Shown piece by piece: positions 1 to 8,470 of a stretch of DNA of 64,000 nt (position 1 is its first letter; every line of letters begins with the position of its first letter). The notes beneath the pieces are model-generated. The model saw only the letters and a program-made list of their open reading frames with translations. It searched no databases and was not told the origin of the DNA. This DNA comes from Rubrobacter marinus (lineage in GTDB: Bacteria; Actinomycetota; Rubrobacteria; Rubrobacterales; Rubrobacteraceae), in NCBI RefSeq assembly GCF_011492965.1, contig NZ_CP045121.1, positions 1,798,001-1,862,000 of the forward strand, read 5' to 3'. A program made the translations under genes and the position numbers.

Positions 1-107
1 AGCTCCCCATCCGTCGGGCTGCGGTTCTCGAACCACCCCCCGGAGGCCGCCTCGCGCACCTCGCCCCCGATGTGGTTTCCTACGCTCCGCGCCCGCGTCT
101 CGGTCAT
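1..107 (-). CDS. Aldehyde dehydrogenase, N-terminal part (runs off the window)
   Basis: Only about 35 codons are inside the window. The ATG at 105-107 is preceded by a strong AGGAGG site that overlaps the end of the upstream oxidase gene. The translated start contains N-H-I-G-G-E-V followed by W-F-E-N-R-S-P-T-D-G-E, the opening pattern of NAD(P)-dependent aldehyde/semialdehyde dehydrogenases. Four bases separate it from the upstream stop, so it is probably co-transcribed with the amine oxidase and could oxidise the aldehyde made by it. The catalytic Cys and Glu lie outside the window, so the family is inferred from the N-terminus alone. Confidence 0.6.
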   Translation of the reverse strand, partial: MTETRARSVGNHIGGEVREAASGGWFENRSPTDGE

Positions 108-111
108 CTCT

Positions 112-1299
112 TTATCCTCCTGTCGCGTCTCGGACGTTGCCCGTCGCGGCGTCCCGCGGCTCCGGCGCGAACCGGGCGGGGGAGAAGAGCCCGATGGGGT
201 GTTCCGTCGAGCCCTCGGTCGCCAGGTCGGCCAGGATCTCGCCGACGACGGTGCAGAACTTGTAGCCGTGCCCGGAGAAGCCCGCCGCGACCGCGACCGC
301 CTCGAACTCCGGGTGCGGCGCGAGGACGAAGTCGAGGTCCGGGGTGTTCGTGTACATGCACGCCCGCGCGTCGACGCAGCGCCCCGCGAGCGCCGGGACG
401 TGCTCCGAGAGGTACCCGCGCAGGCGGGAGATCTCCCCCTCGCGGACCTCCCGGTCGATGGTCCGCGGGGTGCAGGGGACCCCGCCGGCCCTGTAGAACG
501 CGGCCTTCACGGTCTCCCCGCCGTCCACCGCCGGGAAGGCGTAGAACATGTTGCCGTCGTCCGGCTCCCAGATAAAGATCGGGAACCGCTCGGGGAGGAA
601 CGGCTCTACGCCGCCCCCGGGCTCGAACCAGTACATGACCTGTCGCTCGACTTCGAGCGGCAGACCGAGGTCCGTCAGGAGCTCCGGCGCCCACGCGCCG
701 GCGCAAATCACGAGCCTCTCGGCCTCGTAGGTCCCCTTCGGGGGCTCGACCTCTACCCGGTCCCCGGAGGGTGCGGCCTCCCAGCGCGTCACGGGTTCTT
801 CGAAGCGGAGGTCGGCCCCGAGCTCCGAGGCCCGCGAGAGGTGCGCCATCACCGAGCGCTCCGGCCGCACGAAGCCCGCGCGGCGCTCGTACAGGGCGAC
901 GGTGTGGGGGGCGGGGGCGAGGGCGGGGAAGCGGCGCCGGAGCTCCCGGTGGTCGAGCACCTCGTGGGGGAGGTCGTGAGACCTCGCGCTCCTGACGCTC
1001 CTGGCGACGAGCTCGCCGCTCTCCGACCCGAGCATCAGGCCGCCCGTGAGCGAGAGGAGGTCGTCGCCCGCTTCCCGCTCTAACCCTTCCCACAGCTCGT
1101 AGGCGCGCAGCACCAGCGGGACGTAGGCCGGGTCCTCGAAGTACGCCTGCCGGATTATCCGGCTCTCGCCGTGGCTGGATCCCAGCGCGTGGGCCGGGGA
1201 GAACTGCTCCAGGCCGAGGACCCGCTTCCCCCTGAGCGAGAGGGCGTACGCGGCCGCGCTCCCCATCCCGCCCAGGCCTACCACGATCGCGTCGTACAA
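112..1299 (-). CDS. FAD-dependent sarcosine oxidase / N-methyltryptophan oxidase-like amine oxidase
   Basis: This 395-aa flavoenzyme of the DAO (D-amino-acid oxidase) fold would oxidatively demethylate an N-methyl amino acid to the free amine, formaldehyde and hydrogen peroxide. The N-terminus holds the dinucleotide-binding loop V-G-L-G-G-M-G-S. Near the C-terminus the stretch C-M-Y-T-N-T-P-D matches the segment carrying the cysteine to which FAD is covalently bound in monomeric sarcosine oxidase. I chose the TTG at 1297-1299 because GGAAGGAG lies just upstream and the Rossmann motif follows at once; a 29-residue upstream extension looks non-native. An aldehyde dehydrogenase gene follows after 4 bases. 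The exact N-methyl substrate cannot be read from the sequence. Confidence 0.85.
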   Translation of the reverse strand: MYDAIVVGLGGMGSAAAYALSLRGKRVLGLEQFSPAHALGSSHGESRIIRQAYFEDPAYVPLVLRAYELWEGLEREAGDDLLSLTGGLMLGSESGELVARSVRSARSHDLPHEVLDHRELRRRFPALAPAPHTVALYERRAGFVRPERSVMAHLSRASELGADLRFEEPVTRWEAAPSGDRVEVEPPKGTYEAERLVICAGAWAPELLTDLGLPLEVERQVMYWFEPGGGVEPFLPERFPIFIWEPDDGNMFYAFPAVDGGETVKAAFYRAGGVPCTPRTIDREVREGEISRLRGYLSEHVPALAGRCVDARACMYTNTPDLDFVLAPHPEFEAVAVAAGFSGHGYKFCTVVGEILADLATEGSTEHPIGLFSPARFAPEPRDAATGNVRDATGG

Positions 1300-1357
1300 A
1301 GGCGCTCCTTCCCTCTCCCGCCATTCTAGCGGCGCGCACCCTCGGGGGCACCCCTCG

Positions 1358-1386
1358 TTGACCGCCGTCGCCCGCGGTGTTATCAC
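1358..1386 (+). promoter_or_regulatory. Candidate promoter of the queuosine-precursor transporter
   Basis: TTGACC at 1358-1363 and TATCAC at 1381-1386 are separated by 17 bases and face the transporter. The expected transcription start near 1393 is exactly where the leader hairpin begins. The -10 is only a fair match. Confidence 0.4.
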
Positions 1387-1393
1387 TTGCCGA

Positions 1394-1437
1394 GGGAGCC
1401 CGAGCGCTCCCGTTTTCGTGTCGGACTTTTCGGGAGG
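1394..1437 (+). promoter_or_regulatory. Leader with two mutually exclusive stems, one hiding the ribosome site
   Basis: GGGAGC (1394-1399) pairs perfectly with GCTCCC (1406-1411). The 3' arm shifted by one base, CTCCCG (1407-1412), pairs equally well with CGGGAG (1431-1436), the Shine-Dalgarno site of the TTG start at 1443. Only one of the two stems can form at a time, as in a translational switch. Related transporters are commonly under preQ1 riboswitches, but I do not see the A-rich tail of a canonical preQ1-I aptamer, so the ligand is unknown. Confidence 0.4.
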
Positions 1438-1442
1438 TCGTA

Positions 1443-2147
1443 TTGTCGGATCGGGGCGTCGCCGGCGAGAGGGAACAGGGGTACTCGCTCGCGTTCGTGG
1501 TCGTCGTCGCGGTCTTCGTGACCTGCCTCGTCGTCGCCAACGTGACGGCCGTCAAGCTCGTCGGGGTCTTCGGGCTCGTGCTCGACGCGGGCACCCTGAT
1601 CTTCCCCCTCAGCTACATCTTCGGGGACATCCTCACGGAGGTCTACGGCTTCCGGGCGGCGCGGCGCGTGATCTGGCTGGCCTTCCTCTGCAACCTCCTG
1701 GCCGTCGGCGTGATCTCGCTGGCCGGCGCCCTGCCCCCGGCCCCGATCTGGGAGGGACAGGAGGCCTACGAGACGATCCTCGGCTACGCCCCGCGCCTCC
1801 TCGCCGCCTCCTTCGTCGCCTACCTCGTCGGCGAGCTCGCGAACTCCTTCGTCCTCGCGAAGCTGAAGGTCGCCACGGAGGGCCGCCACCTGTGGGCGCG
1901 CACCATCGGCTCCACCCTCGTCGGCCAGGGCCTCGACTCCGCGATCTTCGTGACCCTTGCCTTCGCCGGGACGATCCCCACGAGCGCCCTGATCCCCATA
2001 ATCCTCACCCAGTGGGTCCTGAAGAGCGCCTACGAGGCCCTCGCCACGCCGTTTACGTACCTCGTCGTGAACCGCCTGAAGCGCCGCGAGGGCGTCGACG
2101 TCTACGACCGCGACACGAGCTTCAACCCGCTCCCGCTCGGCAGGTAG
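1443..2147 (+). CDS. Queuosine precursor (preQ0/preQ1) transporter, VUT/DUF165 family
   Basis: A 234-aa integral membrane protein with about six hydrophobic segments. The family (YhhQ/VUT, DUF165) imports 7-deazaguanine precursors for tRNA queuosine synthesis or salvage. Family features seen are V-A-N-V-T-A-V-K-L in the first membrane helix, the segment F-P-L-S-Y-I-F-G-D-I-L-T-E-V-Y-G-F, and G-S-T-L-V-G-Q-G-L-D-S in the second half. I chose TTG 1443 because GGGAGG lies 6-11 bases upstream; longer readings add a non-hydrophobic leader with no ribosome site. It is divergent from the amine oxidase and seems to be transcribed alone. A switch-like leader precedes it. Confidence 0.85.
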   Translation: MSDRGVAGEREQGYSLAFVVVVAVFVTCLVVANVTAVKLVGVFGLVLDAGTLIFPLSYIFGDILTEVYGFRAARRVIWLAFLCNLLAVGVISLAGALPPAPIWEGQEAYETILGYAPRLLAASFVAYLVGELANSFVLAKLKVATEGRHLWARTIGSTLVGQGLDSAIFVTLAFAGTIPTSALIPIILTQWVLKSAYEALATPFTYLVVNRLKRREGVDVYDRDTSFNPLPLGR

Positions 2148-2201
2148 CGAGTTCGCGTCGCACCGCGTGCGGCGGACCGGGTCATTGGGGATGCTCTTCG
2201 C

Positions 2202-2597
2202 CTAACCGAACAACTCGACCGTCGCGCTGTGCCCGGGGGCACGAGCAAGTCTTCCGTCCGTGGTAATCAACGGTGCGTCGAGAGCCTCAGCCAGCGCCAC
2301 GTAGGCCGCGTCGTAAGCGGTGAGGTTTTCGCGCAGCTCCCAGACGCGGCCGGCGAGTGGGGCATGAGGGTAGAGGGAGACGTCCACGTCCAGAAGGTCC
2401 TCGAGAGCTTCGTCGCCCCGGGTACGCGACATCTTCCCGCGAAGGGCGTGGCGACGCAGACCATGGAGCACCTCGACGTTGAGCAGATGCGGCGCGTGCA
2501 GGCTCTCGCCGGGGGCTTGGAACCTACGGCTTATCGCCGCGGCAGGCTCCAACCTGAGCAGCCAGGCCAGCACCGCCGAAGCATCGAGTACGATCAA
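2202..2597 (-). CDS. vapC: PIN-domain ribonuclease toxin VapC
   Basis: A 131-aa PIN-domain protein. The acidic metal-binding residues are present: Asp5 in the opening I-V-L-D-A-S-A-V, Glu42 in N-V-E-V-L-H-G-L, Asp96 in T-A-Y-D-A-A-Y-V-A-L-A and Asp114 in T-T-D-G-R-L. The length is normal for VapC, and toxins of this type cleave tRNA or rRNA. The start is 7 bases behind the stop of the antitoxin gene, the usual antitoxin-first operon. It looks intact. Confidence 0.88.
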   Translation of the reverse strand: MIVLDASAVLAWLLRLEPAAAISRRFQAPGESLHAPHLLNVEVLHGLRRHALRGKMSRTRGDEALEDLLDVDVSLYPHAPLAGRVWELRENLTAYDAAYVALAEALDAPLITTDGRLARAPGHSATVELFG

Positions 2598-2603
2598 GGA
2601 CCG

Positions 2604-2852
2604 TCAGCCGAGACCGCGAGGATCGTCCGCGTCCCGCAAGCGCCGGATCGTCACGTCCGGCGGTTCATCCAACTCGACCGGCTCGCGCTGCGCCAGGCGC
2701 TCCATAAGCTCCTGGAGGGTCGGCTTTTCGGCCACCCGCTCTATCTCCGAGAGGAGGTAATCCGAGAGCGTCATCCCCGCTTTCGCCGCGCGGACCTTCA
2801 GCGTGCGGTGCAGATCGTCCGGCACGTTCCGTATCTGGATCATCTTGGCCAT
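2604..2852 (-). CDS. vapB: Antitoxin of the VapBC module (FitA/Arc-type ribbon-helix-helix)
   Basis: An 82-aa protein. Its N-terminus [30 protein letters not shown] is the ribbon-helix-helix DNA-binding pattern of FitA-like antitoxins. The charged C-terminal half would bind the toxin. I start at the internal methionine at 2852, because the 10 residues before it (with two cysteines) do not look like part of the fold. In this family the complex represses its own promoter, which would lie in 2853-2947 ahead of the gene. Confidence 0.8.
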   Translation of the reverse strand: MAKMIQIRNVPDDLHRTLKVRAAKAGMTLSDYLLSEIERVAEKPTLQELMERLAQREPVELDEPPDVTIRRLRDADDPRGLG

Positions 2853-2947
2853 GCGGACAAAAGTATCACATGTGGAGCACATGCTGGATCCGAGGCACCT
2901 GTGGGTTAGAGTATGCGGCGACTGGGCGATCTCGACGGAGGTACATC

Positions 2948-3983
2948 TTGACCCATAACGGCGCTCCGACCTTCGGGCTCTGGTACGACTTCCGGCAGGA
3001 GTTGCCGTTCACGGGGAGGTACGCGGACTTCTACGCCGAGTGCCTGGAGGAGATCTCCGAGGGCGAATCCCTCGGCTTCTCGGACGTGTGGCTCTCCGAG
3101 CACCACTTTGTCGACGACGGGTACCTGCCGAGCCCGCTCGTGGTGGCCGCCGCGATCGCGGCGCGCACGACGCGCATCGGCATAGGAACGAACGTCCTGC
3201 TCCTCCCGATGCACCACCCCTTGCGCGTCGCCGAGGACGCGGCCGTGGTGGATCTCGTCTCCGGGGGCAGGTTCACGCTCGGGTGGGGCTCGGGTACGTC
3301 CGGCACGAGTTCGACGCCCTCGGCTTCAACCCCAAGAACCGGCCGTCGCTGTTGGAGGAGGGGTGGAGATCATACGCAGGGCGTGGAACGAGGGGCGCAC
3401 GGGATTCGAGGGGCGGCGCTGGAGCCTCCCCGACCTCCCCTTCGAGCCGCGCCCGGGGCGGGAGATCCCGATCTACCTCGGCGGCTACACGGAGCCCGCC
3501 CTCGACCGCGCCGCCCGCCTCGCGGACGGCTTCCTCGCCTCCAGCGGCCGGGCCGCCCTCGGAGAGACGCGCGCCGTCCTGATGGAGAGGGCCGAGGCCC
3601 GCGGCCGGGACGCCTCTACCTTCCCCTTCTACGCCTCCACGACCGTCTTCGTGCACGAGAACGGCGAGAGGGCCTGGGATCTCGTCGCACCCGGCCTCGC
3701 CTACCAGGCGAGCCGCTACGCCGAGTGGGGCGCCGACCCCGAGGGGCCCACGCCACACCGCCTCCGCCCGGAGGACCTCCCCCGGAACAAGTTCTTCGTC
3801 GGGACGCCGGACGAGGTGGCCGGGAGGCTCGTGGCGCTCCACGAGGAGGCCCCGTACGACCACCTCTGCTTCTGGGGCCGTCTCCCGGGGATCACCCACG
3901 AGCAATCCCTCGCCAACATGCGCCTCTTCGCCGAGGAGGTCGCGCCAAGGGTGCGCGAGGGCGTGGGGGAGAGGACCGGTTGA
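2948..3983 (+). pseudogene. LLM-class flavin/F420-dependent oxidoreductase, broken by two -1 frameshifts
   Basis: The three reading frames together give a luciferase-like monooxygenase of about 345 aa. Frame one starts at TTG 2948 behind GGAGG and carries [11 protein letters not shown] and G-I-G-T-N-V. The frame is lost at 3281-3283, where one extra G restores [11 protein letters not shown]. It is lost again at 3360-3363, where one extra G restores [13 protein letters not shown]. The remainder is normal through I-Y-L-G-G-Y-T-E and the C-terminus. Both lesions sit in G runs, so assembly error is as likely as true decay. The next gene overlaps the stop (TTGA), and neighbours belong to F420 metabolism, which suggests F420 as cofactor. 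Confidence 0.8.
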
Positions 3984-5044
3984 GGGCCCGGACCGACATC
4001 CTCTCGGCGGAGGAGACCGCCTTCCTCACGCGCCAGCGCGTCGCCCGGCTCGCCACGGCGGACGCCGACGGTGCGCCGCACGCCATCCCCGTCTGCTTCG
4101 CCTCCGACGGCCGAAGCCTCTACATAGCCCTCGACGAGAAGCCCAAGGACGTCCCCGTTTCCCGCCTCAAGCGCGTCCGCAACATCCTGGAGAACCCGAG
4201 CGTCGCCCTCGTGGCGGACCGCTACGCCGAGGACTGGGACCTCCTCGCCTACGTCATGGTGCGCGGGAGGGCCGGGCTCGTCGAGCCCGGGGCGGACGAT
4301 CACGCCGCCGCCGTCAGGCTGCTGCGCGGCAAGTACCACCAGTACGAGCGGATGCGGATAGAGGAGAACCCCGTCATCGCCATACGCCCCGAGCGCGTCG
4401 CCTCCTGGGGCGCCCTCGACGCCCCCGACGGCGGGGCCGAGCCGCTGCTCGAGGCCCTCAGGGGGCGTCGCTCCGTCCGGCGCTACCTAGACCGCGAGGT
4501 GCCCCGTGAGGCCGTGGAGAAGGTCGTGGAGGCCGCGCGCTGGGCCCCTTCGCCACACGGTACCCAGCCCTGGCGCTTCGCCGTCGTCACGAAGCGGGAG
4601 ACGAAGGAGCGCCTCGCCGGCGCGATGGGGGAGGAGTGGCGCAGAAACCTGGAGATGGACGGCCAGGACGCCGCCGTCGTCGAGAAACGGCTGGAGGGCT
4701 CGCGGGGCCGCCTGCTCGACGCGCCCGTCCTGCTCCTGATCTGCCTCTACGGGGGCGACCTCGACGCCTACCCGGACCCCGAGCGCCAGCGCAACGAGAC
4801 CACGATGGCCGTCCAGTCGCTGGGCGCCGCCGCGCAGAACGCCCTGTTAGCCGCCTATGAGCAGGGCCTCGACGCGGGCTGGATGTGCGCCCCGCTGTTC
4901 TGCCCGGAGGAGGTGGCGAGCGCTTTGGGCCTCGACCCCGAGCTCGTCCCGCACGCCCTCCTTACCCTGGGCTACGCCGCGGGCGACCCGCCGAAGCGGC
5001 GCGGGCGCAGGCCGCTCGACGACCTGGTGGTCTACAGGGACTAG
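3980..5044 (+). CDS. Fusion of PPOX-class F420-dependent domain and FbiB-like nitroreductase domain
   Basis: A 354-aa two-domain protein. Residues ~1-140 are a PPOX/split-barrel domain ([17 protein letters not shown], then Y-A-E-D-W-D) like the actinobacterial F420-binding Rv0121 type. Residues ~155-350 are a nitroreductase domain starting R-R-S-V-R-R-Y and with [15 protein letters not shown], resembling the C-terminal half of FbiB. In FbiB that domain reduces dehydro-F420 with FMNH2. The F420-gamma-glutamyl ligase half of normal FbiB is absent and replaced by PPOX. The TTG start overlaps the LLM gene stop, and fbiC converges on it. Its role in F420 maturation is inferred. Confidence 0.75.
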   Translation: MRARTDILSAEETAFLTRQRVARLATADADGAPHAIPVCFASDGRSLYIALDEKPKDVPVSRLKRVRNILENPSVALVADRYAEDWDLLAYVMVRGRAGLVEPGADDHAAAVRLLRGKYHQYERMRIEENPVIAIRPERVASWGALDAPDGGAEPLLEALRGRRSVRRYLDREVPREAVEKVVEAARWAPSPHGTQPWRFAVVTKRETKERLAGAMGEEWRRNLEMDGQDAAVVEKRLEGSRGRLLDAPVLLLICLYGGDLDAYPDPERQRNETTMAVQSLGAAAQNALLAAYEQGLDAGWMCAPLFCPEEVASALGLDPELVPHALLTLGYAAGDPPKRRGRRPLDDLVVYRD

Positions 5045-5072
5045 GAGCCCCGGCGGGAGCTCCTAGTCCCTG
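5035..5072. terminator. Perfect 14-bp inverted repeat between convergent genes
   Basis: CAGGGACTAGGAGC (5035-5048) and GCTCCTAGTCCCTG (5059-5072) are perfect complements with a 10-base loop. It contains the stop codon of the PPOX-nitroreductase gene and ends one base before the fbiC stop. It probably terminates both transcripts, though neither side has a U tract. Confidence 0.65.
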
Positions 5073-5073
5073 G

Positions 5074-7467
5074 TTACCGGGTCGGGGAGTACGCCCGCTC
5101 CGGCGTGCCGTAGAGGGTGGTGCGGCGGCGGGGGGTGCGGCCGATCTCGAGGATCATGCGCTCCAGCTCGGGCGGCGTCATCTCCTGGCCGTGGCTGGCG
5201 CCTGCGGCGCGGGAGATGCTCTCGTTCATCAGCGTGCCGCCGAGGTCGTTGCAGCCGGCCTGGAGGCAGAGCTTCGCGCCCTCCTCGCCGAGCTTCACCC
5301 AGGAGACCTGGATGTTGTCGATGTAGCCGTGCAGCGAGATCCTCGCGACGGCGTGCATCTTCACGGTCTCGGCGAAGGTCGGGCCGCGGCGGCTCTTGCC
5401 CTGGAGAAAGAGCGGGGCCCCCATGTGGACGAACGGGAGCGGGACGAACTCCGTGAAGCCGCCCGTCTCGGCCTGGATGTCGCGCAGCACGGTGAGGTGG
5501 CGGGCCCAGTTTACGGGGCCGTCGACGTGGCCGAACATGATCGTCGCCGTCGAGCGGAGCCCCACGGCGTGCGCGGCGCGCATCACGTCGGACCACTCCT
5601 GCGTGTTCACCTTGTCGGGGCAGATGATCTCACGGATTTCGTCGTCCAGGACCTCGGCGGCCGTCCCAGGCAGCGTCCCGAGGCCCGCATCCTTGAGGTC
5701 CACGAGAAACTCCTCGACCGGGACGCCGAGCGTCTGCGCCCCCTGGAAGACCTCCAGCGGCGTGAAGGCGTGGACGTGCATCTCGGGCACCTCGTCCTTG
5801 ACGGCCCGGAGGTACTCGATGTAGTTGTCCCCGGTGAACTTCGCGTGGATGCCCCCGACCATGCAGACCTCGGTCGCGCCCTTCTCCCACGCCTCCCGCG
5901 CCCTGCGGGCTACCTCGGAGGGGTCGAGGAGGTACGGGTCGCCGCGCAGGTTCAGAGACTTCGGGCCCTTGGAGAACGCGCAGAAGCGGCAGCGGAAGTA
6001 GCACAGGTTCGTGTAGTTTATGTTCCGGTTGATCACGTACGTGATCTCGTCGCCGACCACCTCCTGCCGGAGCTCGTCGGCCACGCGGCAGAGCTCCGAG
6101 AGCTCCGTGCCGCGGGCGGTGAAGAGCAGGGAGATCTCCTCCTCGTCGAGGTCGCGCTCCCCGGAGGCCGCCAGAGCCCTCGCGAACTCGGGGCGCATCC
6201 CGGAGGGGCGCCCCCCGCGCGCCTCCCGGACGGTCTCGGTTGGGATGGGCTCCGTCGTGCCGGGCGACCAGTCCTCCACGCGGGCGAAGCCCTCGGCGTC
6301 CTGCGCGGCGAGCACCCGCGGCCGGATCTCCTCGTCCACCCATCGCTCCGCCCCCGACGCGTAGGAGGGGTGGAGCGCGAGCCGCTCGAGCAGCAGGTAC
6401 CCCTCGGCCTCCGTCGCCCTGCGCAGCTCTTCGAGGTGGGGCCAGGGCCGCTCGGGGTTGACGTGGTCCGGGGTGACGGGGGAGACCCCGCCCCAGTCGT
6501 TTATGCCGGCCCCGATGTACCTGGCGTACGACTGCCCCGCGTCCGCCGCGCCGCCCGCGAGGTTCGGCGGCGCCTGCACGGCGACGTCTCCGGGCAGGAG
6601 GAGCCGGGCGAGGGCTATGGTGGCGAGCATCTCTTTCTCGTCGGGCTCGGGGGCGAGGGCCATCCTCGTCCCCGGCTTCGCCCGAAAGTTCTGGACGATG
6701 CACTCCTGGACGTGGCCGTGCCTCTCGTGGACCGTCCGGATCTCGAGCAGGGCGTCGACCCTCTCCTCGACGGTCTCCCCGATCCCGATGAGGATGCCGG
6801 TCGTGAAAGGCACCCCCTGGCGGCCGGCGGCCTCCAGCGTCTCCAGCCTGCGGGCGGGCACCTTGTCCGGGGAGGCCCAGTGGGCCATGTCGCGCCCCAG
6901 GAGTCGCTCGGAGATGCCCTCCAGCATGATCCCCTGGGAGACCGAGACCTCGCGCAGCGCGCGGACCTCGTCCTCGGAGAGCACCCCGGGGTTCGCGTGC
7001 GGCAGCAGCCCCGTCTCTTGCAGGACGAGCCGGCAGCAGTGGACGAGGTACTCGATCGTGGAGGAGAACCCCATCTCCCGGAGCTCCCGCTTCGCCTCCG
7101 GGTAGCGCTTCTCCGGCTTGTCCCCGAGCGTGAAGAGCGCCTCCTTGCACCCGGCCTCGGCGCCGGCGCGCGCGATCTCGAGCACCTCCTCCGGCGTGAG
7201 GTAGGCCCTCTCGCCGGGGCGCGGCCCGTGCGCGAAGGTGCAATAGCCGCAGTTGTCCCGGCAGAGCTTCGTCAGCGGGATAAACACCTTGCGCGAGTAC
7301 GAGATCCTGGGCCCGAAGAGGCGGTCGCGCACGCGCGCCGCGGCCTCCATCGCCGGCCCCGGAGCCTCGTGGGCGAACCGTCCGAGATCGCGGGCCTCCT
7401 CGCGCCCCAGGGCGCCCCCGGAGACCGACTTGCCGATCAGACCTGCGTAACTCTCTTGTGCTCTCAT
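5074..7467 (-). CDS. fbiC: FO synthase (fused CofG-CofH), deazaflavin core of coenzyme F420
   Basis: A 797-aa bifunctional radical-SAM enzyme making FO (7,8-didemethyl-8-hydroxy-5-deazariboflavin) from tyrosine and the flavin-pathway intermediate 5-amino-6-ribitylaminouracil. The CofG half comes first, with its 4Fe-4S ligands in C-R-D-N-C-G-Y-C (Cys69, 73, 76). The CofH half follows with C-Y-F-R-C-R-F-C near residue 490. Length and order match actinobacterial FbiC. The ATG at 7465-7467 has no Shine-Dalgarno, and a TATACT -10 element ends 8 bases upstream, so the mRNA is probably leaderless. It faces the F420-related genes convergently and is divergent from the sulfurtransferase. Confidence 0.95.
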   Translation of the reverse strand: MRAQESYAGLIGKSVSGGALGREEARDLGRFAHEAPGPAMEAAARVRDRLFGPRISYSRKVFIPLTKLCRDNCGYCTFAHGPRPGERAYLTPEEVLEIARAGAEAGCKEALFTLGDKPEKRYPEAKRELREMGFSSTIEYLVHCCRLVLQETGLLPHANPGVLSEDEVRALREVSVSQGIMLEGISERLLGRDMAHWASPDKVPARRLETLEAAGRQGVPFTTGILIGIGETVEERVDALLEIRTVHERHGHVQECIVQNFRAKPGTRMALAPEPDEKEMLATIALARLLLPGDVAVQAPPNLAGGAADAGQSYARYIGAGINDWGGVSPVTPDHVNPERPWPHLEELRRATEAEGYLLLERLALHPSYASGAERWVDEEIRPRVLAAQDAEGFARVEDWSPGTTEPIPTETVREARGGRPSGMRPEFARALAASGERDLDEEEISLLFTARGTELSELCRVADELRQEVVGDEITYVINRNINYTNLCYFRCRFCAFSKGPKSLNLRGDPYLLDPSEVARRAREAWEKGATEVCMVGGIHAKFTGDNYIEYLRAVKDEVPEMHVHAFTPLEVFQGAQTLGVPVEEFLVDLKDAGLGTLPGTAAEVLDDEIREIICPDKVNTQEWSDVMRAAHAVGLRSTATIMFGHVDGPVNWARHLTVLRDIQAETGGFTEFVPLPFVHMGAPLFLQGKSRRGPTFAETVKMHAVARISLHGYIDNIQVSWVKLGEEGAKLCLQAGCNDLGGTLMNESISRAAGASHGQEMTPPELERMILEIGRTPRRRTTLYGTPERAYSPTR

Positions 7468-7475
7468 GGTCGGGG

Positions 7476-7481
7476 AGTATA
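7476..7481 (-). promoter_or_regulatory. -10 element of a leaderless fbiC transcript
   Basis: On the minus strand TATACT is followed by 8 bases and then the fbiC ATG. No purine-rich ribosome site lies between. This spacing puts transcription start at or beside the A of the ATG. No good -35 is visible. Confidence 0.5.
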
Positions 7482-7503
7482 CCCCCCGACCCGCCGGCCC
7501 GAG

Positions 7504-7539
7504 CATATCCGACAAACCTTGTCGGATATGGTTTAGAAT
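7504..7539 (+). promoter_or_regulatory. 27-bp perfect palindromic operator over the sulfurtransferase promoter
   Basis: CATATCCGACAA (7504-7515), spacer ACC, TTGTCGGATATG (7519-7530): two perfectly complementary 12-base arms. A TAGAAT -10 at 7534-7539 lies just downstream, and CGACAA inside the left arm sits at -35 distance. A bound repressor would therefore block the rightward promoter. The size and symmetry fit a dimeric regulator such as an Rrf2-type iron-sulfur or cysteine sensor; that identity is a guess from the sulfur genes it precedes. Confidence 0.55.
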
Positions 7540-7576
7540 AGCCGTTCGTGCGGTTGAAAGAAGAGAGAGGAGAAGC

Positions 7577-8457
7577 GTGACCGAGAAGCAGATCGAAGAG
7601 AAGGGGTACGTGCACCCGGAGGCTCTGGTGACGACGCAGTGGGTGGCCGACAACCTCCACGACACCGAGAACGTGCGCATCGTCGAGAGCGACGAGGACG
7701 TTTTGCTCTACGACGTCGGCCACGTCCCCAACGCGGTGAAGGTCGACTGGGTCGAGGACCTCAACGACCCCTCACCCGAGACTACGTCGACCCGGAGAGG
7801 TTCGCCGCGCTGATGCGCGAGAAGGGCATAGGCCCCGACACGACGGTGGTCTTCTACGGGGACAAGAACAACTGGTGGGCCACCTACGCCCTGTGGGTCT
7901 TCCGCCTCTTCGGCCACGACAACGTGCGGGTGATGGACGGCGGCAGGGTGAAGTGGGAGGCCGAGGGCCGCGAGATGACGCAGGAGGTCCCCTCCTTCCC
8001 GCCGGCCGACTACCCCGTCCCCAGCCGCGACGACGAGAAGATCAGGGCGTTCATGGCGGAGGTCAGGGAGCACTCCGCGAAGGGCGGCCCGATGGTGGAC
8101 GTGAGGAGCCCGGGGGAGTACAAGGGCGAGCTCCTGCACATGCCGGACTACCCGCAGGAGGGGGCGCTTAGGGGCGGCCACATCCCGGGGGCGGCGAACG
8201 TGCCGTGGGCGCGGGCGGTTAACGAGGACGGGACGTTCAAGTCGGCTGAGGAGCTAAGGGCGATCTACGAGGGCGAGGCGGGGCTGCCATCGCCGTCGGA
8301 GGCCTCCGACGAGGTGATCGCGTACTGCAGGATCGGGGAGCGTTCGTCCCACACGTGGTTCGTCTTGACGTACCTCTTGGGGTACGACAGGGTGCGCAAC
8401 TACGACGGCTCGTGGACGGAGTGGGGCAACTCCGTGCGCGCCCCCATAGAGAGGTAG
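7577..8457 (+). pseudogene. Thiosulfate / 3-mercaptopyruvate sulfurtransferase (two rhodanese domains), one frameshift
   Basis: Starts at GTG 7577 behind AGGAGAAG. The first 65 codons ([16 protein letters not shown]) are in one frame, and the rest, from [11 protein letters not shown], is in another. Adding one C to the run at 7768-7771 joins them into a normal two-domain sulfurtransferase of 293 aa. The C-terminal rhodanese domain has the active-site loop C-R-I-G-E-R-S. It would move sulfane sulfur to a thiol or protein acceptor. A SufU-like gene follows 13 bases later. The lesion is in a C run, so an assembly error is likely. Confidence 0.85.
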
Positions 8458-8470
8458 GGGCGGCCGAACC

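Noticed and set aside
1394..1442. Canonical preQ1-I riboswitch before the transporter
   Set aside because: The A-rich tail and the conserved loop of the preQ1-I aptamer are missing. Only the alternative-stem observation is kept.
3281..3983. Programmed ribosomal frameshifting in the LLM gene
   Set aside because: No slippery heptamer or downstream pseudoknot is evident, and two shifts in the same direction in simple G runs are better explained by missing bases.
5074..5596. Long frame in the alternative minus-strand frame inside fbiC
   Set aside because: Arg/Pro-rich shadow of the CofH half; the CofH frame carries all family motifs.
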